From Zymomonas sp. (GTDB taxonomy: Bacteria; Pseudomonadota; Alphaproteobacteria; Sphingomonadales; Sphingomonadaceae): a DNA stretch of 21,813 nt. The DNA is taken from contig JAIYAJ010000232.1 in NCBI GenBank assembly GCA_027489105.1, positions 1 through 21,813 on the forward strand. The letters are read 5' to 3'. The position numbers and the translations under genes were made by a program. The notes under the pieces were generated by a model that saw only the letters and a list, made by a program, of their open reading frames with translations, made no database searches and had not been told where the DNA came from. Each line of letters begins with the position of its first letter. Position 1 is the first letter of the stretch. Shown here piece by piece: positions 13,640 to 21,813 of this stretch.

Positions 13640-13673
13640 TTGGCGCTTTATTGCGGCTGTTCTACACATGTCC
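13640..13673 (+). promoter_or_regulatory. Candidate recN promoter with SOS (LexA) box
   Basis: GTTC (13659-13662), seven bases, then GTCC (13670-13673): one mismatch from the alphaproteobacterial LexA site GTTC-N7-GTTC. A plausible promoter overlaps it: TTGGCG (13640-13645), 17-base spacer, TACACA (13663-13668). Its predicted start is the A of the recN ATG (13675), and no Shine-Dalgarno is present, which suggests a leaderless message. recN is SOS-induced in many bacteria. Confidence 0.45.
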
Positions 13674-13674
13674 C

Positions 13675-15336
13675 ATGCTGACCACGCTGGCGATCCGGGA
13701 TGTCGTGCTGATCGAGGCGCTCGATCTGGAGTTCGGCCCCGGTCTGGGGACACTGACCGGCGAGACCGGCGCGGGCAAGTCGATCCTGCTCGATTCGCTG
13801 GGTCTTGCGCTCGGCGCACGCGCCGATAGCGGCCTCGTCCGCACCGGTGCCGCACAAGCGATGGTATCGGCGGGCTTCGACCTGCCCGCGAACCATCCCG
13901 CCTTCGCCCTGCTAGCGGCAAATGGATATGAAGCGGAGCCCGGTGAGGCGCTGGTGATCCGCCGCGTCGTCAAGGCAGACGGCGGCAGCCGCGCTTATGT
14001 CAACGACCAGCCAGCCTCGGCGGCGACGCTGCGCGAACTGGGCGCAATGCTGGTCGAGATCCACGGCCAGCACGACGATCGCGGTCTCATAAACCCGCGC
14101 GGTCACCGTCTCCTGTTGGACAGTTTCGGTCGGCTCGACGTTGCCCGCATTGCGTCTCTTCATGCCGCCTGGCGTCAGGCCGAGGACGCACTGGAGGCGG
14201 CGCGGACCGATCTCGACAATGCCGCACGCGACCGCGAATGGCTCGAACATGCGGTCGACGAACTCAGCCGCTTTGCGGCCGAGCCCGGCGAAGAAGCGCT
14301 GCTCGCCGCAGAGCGCGCCGACATGCAGAAGGGTGCGCGTCTCGCCGACGATCTGGGCGCCGTAAATGCCCATCTCGAAGGCTCCGACGGCGGGCTCGCG
14401 GCGCTGCGCCAGGCCGCGCGGCGGCTCGACCGGATCGCCCCCGAACATCCCCTGCTCACCGAGGCGCTCGAAGCGCTCGACAGGGCGGTGATCGAAGCGA
14501 GCGAAGCCGAGGACAAGCTCGCCGCCGCCGCCGATGCGATGCGCTTCGATCCTGCGCGCCTCGAAACGGTCGAGACGCGTCTTTTCGATCTGCGCGCACT
14601 CGCCCGCAAGCATCGCGTCGAACCGGACGGGCTCGCGGCGCTGCGCGACGAACTGGCGGGCCGGCTCGATCGGATCGAGGCGGGTGACGCCGGGCTCGCG
14701 GCGCTGGAAACCGCCGCACGCAAGGCGCGCGTCGCCTATGTCGAAGCGGCGGAAAGGCTGAGCGAGGCGCGGAGCGAGGCCGCCGGTCGGCTCGACGCAG
14801 CTGTCGCCGCCGAACTGGCGCCGCTCAAGCTCGACGCCGCCCGTTTCCGCACGGTCGTCGAGACGCTGCCCGAAAGCGGCTGGACCGCTGCGGGCCGCGA
14901 TCGGGTCGAGTTCGAGATCGCGACCAACCCCGGCGCGCCCTTCGCTCCGCTGATGAAGATCGCGAGCGGCGGTGAGCTTTCGCGCTTCATCCTCGCGCTC
15001 AAGGTTGCACTGGCCGAGCAGGGCTCGGCGACGACGATGATCTTCGACGAAATCGACCGGGGCGTCGGCGGCGCGGTTGCCAGCGCGATCGGCGAGCGGC
15101 TCCAGCGGCTGTCGCGTGGCGCGCAGCTGCTGGTCGTCACCCACAGCCCGCAGGTTGCGGCGCGCGGCGCGCATCACTGGCTGATCGCCAAGAGCCATGA
15201 CGGCTTCGTCACGCGCACCGGGGTGCGACCGCTCGACGAAGCCGAGCGTCAGGAAGAGATCGCCCGGATGCTCTCGGGCGCCGAGATCACCGCCGAGGCG
15301 CGCGCGCAGGCGATGCGGCTGCTGGAAGCCGCCTGA
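13675..15336 (+). CDS. recN: DNA repair protein RecN
   Basis: A 553-residue SMC-like ATPase that acts early in double-strand break repair. The N-terminal ATPase half starts MLTTLAIRDVVLIEALDLEF. Walker A GETGAGKS is at 29-36, and VEIHGQHDDRGL near 127-138 is the RecN-type segment. The middle is Ala/Glu/Arg/Leu-rich coiled coil (about 155-385). The C-terminal half carries the signature SGGELSR (431-437), Walker B MIFDEIDRG (455-463) and VTHSPQVAA (the His switch). The frame is open upstream to 13585, but the extra 30 residues do not belong to RecN and the family start is at 13675. No ribosome site precedes it; see the candidate leaderless promoter. Its stop is six bases from the stop of the convergent FKBP gene. 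Confidence 0.96.
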   Translation: MLTTLAIRDVVLIEALDLEFGPGLGTLTGETGAGKSILLDSLGLALGARADSGLVRTGAAQAMVSAGFDLPANHPAFALLAANGYEAEPGEALVIRRVVKADGGSRAYVNDQPASAATLRELGAMLVEIHGQHDDRGLINPRGHRLLLDSFGRLDVARIASLHAAWRQAEDALEAARTDLDNAARDREWLEHAVDELSRFAAEPGEEALLAAERADMQKGARLADDLGAVNAHLEGSDGGLAALRQAARRLDRIAPEHPLLTEALEALDRAVIEASEAEDKLAAAADAMRFDPARLETVETRLFDLRALARKHRVEPDGLAALRDELAGRLDRIEAGDAGLAALETAARKARVAYVEAAERLSEARSEAAGRLDAAVAAELAPLKLDAARFRTVVETLPESGWTAAGRDRVEFEIATNPGAPFAPLMKIASGGELSRFILALKVALAEQGSATTMIFDEIDRGVGGAVASAIGERLQRLSRGAQLLVVTHSPQVAARGAHHWLIAKSHDGFVTRTGVRPLDEAERQEEIARMLSGAEITAEARAQAMRLLEAA

Positions 15337-15342
15337 CCGGTC

Positions 15343-15759
15343 TCAGTCGACCTTGAGCAACTGGATGTCGAAGATCAGCCAGCTGTTCGGCGGAATGGTG
15401 TCGTCCCCCTCCGACCCATAAGCCATGGCGGGCGGCAGGATCAGCGTGCGCTTGCCGCCGACCTTCATGCCCACCAAGCCATCGTCCCAACCCTTGATGA
15501 CCTCGCCCGCGCCGAGCAGGAAGGTGAAGGGCTCGCTGCCGACAGAGCTGTCGAACTTCTTGGTGCGCTTGCCGGCCTGGTAGAGCCAGCCGGTATAATG
15601 GACCGTCACCGAGCGGCCGGGCGTCGCCTCCTGCCCCTTGCCGACGACCACATCCTCGACCTGAGTACCGCCGGCGAGGGTCTGCGCCGCTATCGACACA
15701 TCCGTCGATGCACCGATGATTGCCAGTGCTATCAGATGCTTGGCCATCCGCATTGTCAT
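15343..15759 (-). CDS. FKBP-type peptidyl-prolyl cis-trans isomerase, exported
   Basis: A 138-residue single-domain FKBP. The N terminus (MAKHLIALAIIGASTDVSIAA) reads as a Sec signal peptide, with cleavage plausible near residue 25, so the isomerase probably folds periplasmic proteins. The FK506-pocket residues are present: Tyr55 (VHYTGWLY), Phe69-Asp70 (KKFDSS), Phe80, Val87-Ile88 (GEVIKGWDDGL), Trp91 and Tyr114 (AMAYGSEGDDTIPPNSWLIFDI). ATG at 15759 has GAGG close upstream; ATGs at 15753 and 15747 in the same frame are alternatives. Convergent with recN (six bases apart) and divergent from ligA. Substrates unknown. Confidence 0.93.
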   Translation of the reverse strand: MTMRMAKHLIALAIIGASTDVSIAAQTLAGGTQVEDVVVGKGQEATPGRSVTVHYTGWLYQAGKRTKKFDSSVGSEPFTFLLGAGEVIKGWDDGLVGMKVGGKRTLILPPAMAYGSEGDDTIPPNSWLIFDIQLLKVD

Positions 15760-15888
15760 TCATCCTCAACCAGCGGCGCCCAGCGGAACGCCTGTGGACG
15801 ATATCGATAGGCAGGTGGCGAGTCCCTGCCAAGCCCTTTGCCCGAGGAGCTGTCCGAAGCGCTTGGCCCGTCTCGCCGGCCCGCCTAG

Positions 15889-18009
<2,121 letters not shown>

Positions 18010-18059
18010 CGCAGGGGATTATCGCTTGCAGGCCGAATGCTCGGCTCTACAAGGCGAGC

Positions 18060-19940
18060 ATGGCCAATTCGCCCCGCCGCCTGCCTTATCTGCTGCTCGG
18101 AGGGCTGATCGTCGCGATCATCGCGGCGGCCAGTGCCATTTACCTGACCCGGGCGCAGAGCCGCGCAGGCGGATGGGCGGCGCATTCGCTGCGGGTCGAG
18201 GTGATGCTGACCGGCATGGCCGACCGGATGCGCGCGATCGAGTCCGAACATCGGGGCTACCTGCTGGTGGGGGCCCCCGCTCTGCGCGAGCGCGTTGCCG
18301 AACTGTCGACGCGGATCGAGCCCGCTCTGGACCAGATCGAACGAGAGATCAGCGACAACCCCCGACAGCTCGGCAACGTCACTGAATTGCGGGCGGCGGT
18401 ACGCTCCAAGATGGCCTTCGCACAGGACGGCATCCGTGCCGCAGATGCCGGTCGACGCCGCCAGGCCATTGCCGAACTGGCATCCGGCGAAGGCCATGTC
18501 CGCATCCAGCGGGTTATCGACATCATCAACAAGATGCTCGCCGAGGAAGAGCGCCTGCTGGCCGAACGGCGGGCCCAGACCGATCAGTTGGTGATGAGCC
18601 TTGGGCTGGTCCTGGTTGCGACGGTGATCCTCGTTCTCGTCGTAGCCGCAGCGCTGATCCGCGACAGCGCAGAGCGCGAACGCGAACTGCTGACCGAACG
18701 CGACCGGGCCCTCGCCGCCGAACATGCGATGCGGGTGCAGATCGAGGCCCGCGAAAAGGCCGAGGCGCATATGCTGCACATGCAGAAGCTCGAATCGATC
18801 GGCCAGTTGACCGGCGGCATCGCGCACGACTTCAACAATATGCTGGCGATCGTCATCGGGAGCCTCGACCTCGCGAAGCGCCGGATCGGCGGCGATACCG
18901 ACAAGCTGCTGCGTTACATTTCCAACGCCCATGAAGGCGCGCAGCGGGCCGCCAGCCTCACCTCGCGTCTGCTCGCCTTCTCGCGCCAGCAGCCGCTCGC
19001 GCCGCTCACCCTCGACACCAACCGGCTGGTCGCCGGCATGTCGGAGATGCTGAAACGCACGATCGGCGAACAATATATGATCGAAACGGTGCTCGCCGGC
19101 GGGCTGTGGCGCTGTCTTGCCGATCCCGGCCAGCTCGAAAATGCGATCGTCAACCTCGTCGTCAACGCCCGCGACGCGATGGCCGAGGGCGGCAAGGTGA
19201 CGATCGAGACCGCCAACGCCTATCTCGACGACGAATATGCGCGCATCCATCCCGAGGTCCGCCCCGGCCAATATGTGATGGTCGGCGTCACCGACACCGG
19301 CACCGGCATGACGCCCGAGGTGCTGCAGCGCGCCTTCGATCCCTTCTTCACGACCAAGCCGGTCGGCAAGGGAACGGGCCTCGGCCTCAGCCAGATCTTC
19401 GGCTTCATGAAGCAGACCGGCGGGCATGCGGCGATCTATTCCGAACCCGGCCAGGGGACGACCGTCCGCCTCTATCTGCCGCGCAGCCAGGATCCCCTGC
19501 AGGATGCCGATGGCCGCTATATCCTCGACACCGACGAGGCGCCGCGGGCCAAGGCGGGCGAGACCATATTGGTGGTCGAGGACGAACAGCGCGTGCGCCA
19601 TTTCTCGGTCGATGCGCTGCGCGACCTCGGCTATTCGGTCATCTCGGCGGCCGGCGCCGCCGAAGCGATGCGGACGCTCGAGCAGCAGCCGGTGGTCGAC
19701 ATGCTGTTCACCGACATCGTGATGCCGGAGATGAACGGCCGCGAACTGGCCGAGCGGGTGCTGAAGATGCGGCCGGACATCAAGATCCTCTACACCACCG
19801 GCTATACCCGCAACGCGGTGGTCCATAACGGCATGCTCGACGCCGGGGTCGCTTTCCTGTCGAAGCCCTTCACCCTGCTCCAGCTGGCGATGAAGGTCAG
19901 ACAGGTGCTCGACGGTGGCGGTTTCAACCGGCCCGTCTGA
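18060..19940 (+). CDS. Hybrid sensor histidine kinase with CHASE3-like sensor and receiver domain
   Basis: A 626-residue membrane kinase. TM1 (about 9-29) and TM2 (about 178-200) enclose a helical periplasmic region of about 145 residues containing ESEHRGYLLVG (61-71), typical of CHASE3 sensors. A cytoplasmic coiled coil (200-245) leads into HisKA with His256 in GGIAHDFNNMLAIV. HATPase_c shows the N box (NAIVNLVVNARDAM, 361-374), G1 DTGTGM (412-417) and G2 GKGTGLGLS (436-444). The receiver domain (about 503-620) has VVEDEQ, phospho-acceptor Asp552 (FTDIVMPEMNG), Thr579-Thr580 and Lys602 (SKPF). No PAS domain or output domain is visible, so the phosphate must pass to a regulator encoded elsewhere. 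ATG 18060 has AAGG five bases upstream. The aminotransferase gene starts five bases past its stop. Signal unknown. Confidence 0.93.
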   Translation: MANSPRRLPYLLLGGLIVAIIAAASAIYLTRAQSRAGGWAAHSLRVEVMLTGMADRMRAIESEHRGYLLVGAPALRERVAELSTRIEPALDQIEREISDNPRQLGNVTELRAAVRSKMAFAQDGIRAADAGRRRQAIAELASGEGHVRIQRVIDIINKMLAEEERLLAERRAQTDQLVMSLGLVLVATVILVLVVAAALIRDSAERERELLTERDRALAAEHAMRVQIEAREKAEAHMLHMQKLESIGQLTGGIAHDFNNMLAIVIGSLDLAKRRIGGDTDKLLRYISNAHEGAQRAASLTSRLLAFSRQQPLAPLTLDTNRLVAGMSEMLKRTIGEQYMIETVLAGGLWRCLADPGQLENAIVNLVVNARDAMAEGGKVTIETANAYLDDEYARIHPEVRPGQYVMVGVTDTGTGMTPEVLQRAFDPFFTTKPVGKGTGLGLSQIFGFMKQTGGHAAIYSEPGQGTTVRLYLPRSQDPLQDADGRYILDTDEAPRAKAGETILVVEDEQRVRHFSVDALRDLGYSVISAAGAAEAMRTLEQQPVVDMLFTDIVMPEMNGRELAERVLKMRPDIKILYTTGYTRNAVVHNGMLDAGVAFLSKPFTLLQLAMKVRQVLDGGGFNRPV

Positions 19941-19945
19941 CGCGC

Positions 19946-21109
19946 ATGAATCCCGTCTATGCCGCCCTGCCGACGACGATCTTCGAGACGATGTCGGCCC
20001 TCGCCCGCGAAACCGGCGCGATCAACCTGGGCCAGGGCTTTCCCGATGCCCCCGGCCCGGAGGACGTCCGCGGCGTGGCCGCAGAGGCGCTGGTCGACGG
20101 CTATAACCAATATCCGCCGATGGCCGGCCTGCCCGACCTGCGCCAGGCGATCGCCGACCATTATCGCGACCATCAGGGGCTCGACCTCGACTGGCAGAGC
20201 GAGGTGATCGTCACGTCGGGCGCGACCGAGGCGATCGCTGCCGGCATATTGGCGCTGGTCTCGCCGGGTGACGAGGTGGTGCTGTTCCAGCCGCTCTACG
20301 ATGCCTATGTCCCGATGGTGCGGCGCGCGGGCGGCATCCCCCGCATGGTCGATCTCGATCCGCGCGACTGGTCGCTCGACCCCGCCGCGCTCGATGCGGC
20401 GTTCAGCGACCGAACCCGGCTGGTGGTAATCAACAACCCGATCAATCCCAGCGGAACGATGCTGGGCCGGGACGTCCTGTCGATGATCGCCGAGCGCTGC
20501 GTGCGCTTCGATGCCTATGCGCTGTGCGACGAGGTGTGGGAGCATGTCCGCTTCGGCAGCGAGCATGTGCCGATGATCGCCCTGCCCGGCATGCGCGAAC
20601 GGACGGTCAAGATCGGCTCGGCGGGCAAGATCTTCGCGCTCACCGGCTGGAAGGTCGGCTGGATGATCGCCGCCCCCGCGCTCGCCCGGCAGCTCGCCAA
20701 GGCGCACCAGTTCCTGACCTTCACCACCCCGCCCAATCTGCAGACGGCGGTGGCGCATGGCCTGCGCAAGCCGCGCGGCTGGTTCGAGGCTATGCGTGCC
20801 GGCTTCGCGCGCTCGCGCGAGCGGCTGGTCGGGGGACTCGAAGGTGCCGGCTACCGCGTGCTGCCGAGCGAGGCGACCTGGTTCGTCTCGGTCGACCTGC
20901 CAGCGTCGGGCATCGCGCTGGACGACGTGAGCTTTGCCGAGCGCATGGCGCGCGAGGGCGGCGTCGTCACCATTCCGGTGTCCGCCTTCTACGAAGAGCG
21001 GCATGTGCGGCACATCGTCCGGCTCTGTTACTGCAAGGACGACGCCACGCTGGACGCTGCGATCGAGCGGCTGGCGGCCTTTCGACAGCGGCTGATCGCT
21101 GAAACGTAA
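19946..21109 (+). CDS. PLP-dependent class I/II aminotransferase
   Basis: A 387-residue fold-type I aminotransferase. It carries INLGQGFPDAPGP (26-38), YNQYPPMAGLPDLRQAI (53-69), the cofactor-phosphate loop TSGATEA (90-96), the substrate/cofactor Asn164 in INNPINPSG, Asp195 in LCDEVWEH, PLP-lysine Lys228 in GSAGKIFALTGWKVGW, and a C-terminal Arg in HIVRLCYC that binds the substrate carboxylate. The whole resembles the kynurenine/glutamine transaminase and methionine aminotransferase (YbdL-like) group, which use bulky or sulfur amino acids, but the donor cannot be fixed here. The ATG lies five bases after the kinase stop and has no ribosome site of its own, so translation is probably coupled. 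A strong terminator begins one base after its stop codon. Confidence 0.92.
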   Translation: MNPVYAALPTTIFETMSALARETGAINLGQGFPDAPGPEDVRGVAAEALVDGYNQYPPMAGLPDLRQAIADHYRDHQGLDLDWQSEVIVTSGATEAIAAGILALVSPGDEVVLFQPLYDAYVPMVRRAGGIPRMVDLDPRDWSLDPAALDAAFSDRTRLVVINNPINPSGTMLGRDVLSMIAERCVRFDAYALCDEVWEHVRFGSEHVPMIALPGMRERTVKIGSAGKIFALTGWKVGWMIAAPALARQLAKAHQFLTFTTPPNLQTAVAHGLRKPRGWFEAMRAGFARSRERLVGGLEGAGYRVLPSEATWFVSVDLPASGIALDDVSFAERMAREGGVVTIPVSAFYEERHVRHIVRLCYCKDDATLDAAIERLAAFRQRLIAET

Positions 21110-21131
21110 AGGGGCGGCCGAAGCCGCCCCT
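21110..21131. terminator. Strong convergent terminator with UUCG loop on the minus strand
   Basis: AGGGGCGGC (21110-21118) and GCCGCCCCT (21123-21131) form a perfect 9-bp stem with loop CGAA. Read on the minus strand, the loop is TTCG closed by C-G, the extra-stable cUUCGg tetraloop, followed by TTACG. It lies directly after the aminotransferase stop and 22 bases past the stop of the convergent helicase, so it can serve both. Confidence 0.85.
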
Positions 21132-21153
21132 CGCTGCGCTTGTCAGGCTGGCC

Positions 21154-21813
21154 TCAGCGGCTGCCGAACTTCTTTACCGCCGAGCGGTGCGCACCGGGCG
21201 CGCCCTTGGGACGGCTGAACCGACGCTTGGCCGGCTGCGGCTGCCCTGCCCGCTCGCCGCCTTCGCGACGGCGCGGACCGCGGTCGCCGCTGTTCGCGGG
21301 AGCCGCAGGCGCCGCGACTGGCTTCGGAAGCTTCGCCTTCTCGGCCAGGAAATTCTCCGGCAGCGGCTCGATCTCGAGCTTGATCCGGGTCAGTTTCTCG
21401 ATCGCCTTCAGATAGGGCCGCTCGTCATCCGCCACGAAGGCGATGGCGACGCCCGCTGCGCCGGCGCGCGCGGTGCGGCCGATGCGGTGGACATATTGCT
21501 CGGCCACGTTCGGCAGTTCGAAGTTGAACACATGGCTGACACCGCCGACGTCGATGCCGCGCGCGCCGATGTCGGTTGCGACCAGGATGCGGACTTCGCC
21601 CGTGCGGAACATGCCCAGCGCGCGCTCGCGCTGCGGCTGGCTCTTGTTGCCGTGGATCGCCTCGGCGGGGATGCCGGCGGCGCGCAGGTTGCGCACGACG
21701 CGGTCGGCGCCATGCTTGGTGCGGGTGAAGACCAGCGCGCGGTCGATCGGCTCGGCCTTGATCCGCATGGTCAGCAGCGCCTGCTTCTCCTGCGCGTTGC
21801 AGAAGGTCGCGAA
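21154..21813 (-). CDS. DEAD-box RNA helicase, C-terminal part (partial, 5' end outside window)
   Basis: The frame runs off the right edge; 219 residues are visible. The RecA2 domain is clear. The entry segment CNAQEKQALLTM is followed by motif IV ALVFTRTKHGAD, the GNKSQPQRERAL helix, motif V LVATDIGARGIDV and motif VI YVHRIGRTARAG. After the domain (about residue 150 of the visible part) comes a Pro/Ala/Arg/Lys-rich tail with GDRGPRRREGGERAG and AKRRFSRPKGAPGAHRSAVKKFGSR, typical of the RhlE-like branch, where basic tails hold RNA during unwinding in ribosome assembly or mRNA decay. The ATP-binding DEAD half lies outside the window, so the subfamily is likely rather than certain. It ends at TGA 21154-21156, facing the aminotransferase gene. 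Confidence 0.92.
   Translation of the reverse strand, partial: FATFCNAQEKQALLTMRIKAEPIDRALVFTRTKHGADRVVRNLRAAGIPAEAIHGNKSQPQRERALGMFRTGEVRILVATDIGARGIDVGGVSHVFNFELPNVAEQYVHRIGRTARAGAAGVAIAFVADDERPYLKAIEKLTRIKLEIEPLPENFLAEKAKLPKPVAAPAAPANSGDRGPRRREGGERAGQPQPAKRRFSRPKGAPGAHRSAVKKFGSR

Noticed and set aside
15785..15809. GGAAC upstream of ligA as an EcfG promoter
   Set aside because: No CGTT or GTT at 16-18 bases downstream; the nearby TATCGATA palindrome is short and unsupported.
15810..15830. GGCAGG/CCTGCC hairpin upstream of ligA as a riboswitch or attenuator
   Set aside because: Only a 6-bp stem with no conserved riboswitch core, no competing stem and no U-run; likely chance in GC-rich DNA.

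Overview
The window looks like chromosomal DNA of a GC-rich alphaproteobacterium, most probably a member of the Sphingomonadales. This rests on about 67% G+C in housekeeping genes, protein styles typical of the group, the gene order hom-glpX-recJ and recN near ligA, and possible EcfG (general stress sigma) and GTTC-N7-GTTC-type LexA sites. Genus and species cannot be fixed from this sequence alone. No phage, transposase, integrase, CRISPR array or rRNA is visible. No gene-free stretch exceeds 300 bases; the longest are 11735-11956 and 7913-8108.

Left part (1-3470, + strand): the tail of a sensor histidine kinase, a general-stress FMN-binding split-barrel protein with a candidate EcfG promoter, an AsmA-family envelope protein with a TTG start, and a two-gene toxin-antitoxin module of the TacA/TacT type (DUF1778 antitoxin, GNAT acetyltransferase toxin).

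Middle-left (3538-7912, - strand): hom (homoserine dehydrogenase), glpX (fructose-1,6-bisphosphatase class II), recJ (5'-3' ssDNA exonuclease) and tRNA-Glu(UUC) lie head to tail. Candidate terminators follow hom and glpX.

Middle (8109-11734): a 71-residue Gln/Arg-rich protein with no aromatic residues, behind a second candidate EcfG promoter; an OsmC-type peroxidase divergent from a lipoprotein esterase; and a lower-GC segment that encodes, in one uninterrupted frame, a noncanonical alpha/beta hydrolase (GHHTG in place of GxSxG) joined to a zinc-independent medium-chain dehydrogenase. The joint has its own ribosome site and ATG. A one-base change in an AAAA run there would turn the fusion into two separate genes.

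Right part (11957-21813): an exported TIM-barrel glycoside-hydrolase-like protein preceded by a possible 9-codon leader ORF overlapping it as ATGA; divergent from it recN, with an SOS-like box and possibly a leaderless start; an exported FKBP prolyl isomerase; ligA; a CHASE3-type hybrid histidine kinase; a class I/II aminotransferase; and the C-terminal part of a DEAD-box RNA helicase on the opposite strand, separated by a strong convergent terminator.

Most of the content is ordinary housekeeping. No wholly new multi-gene system was recognised. The items most worth a second look are the hydrolase-dehydrogenase fusion, the glycoside-hydrolase-like protein with its leader ORF, the Gln-rich stress-type protein, and the candidate leaderless/SOS start of recN.
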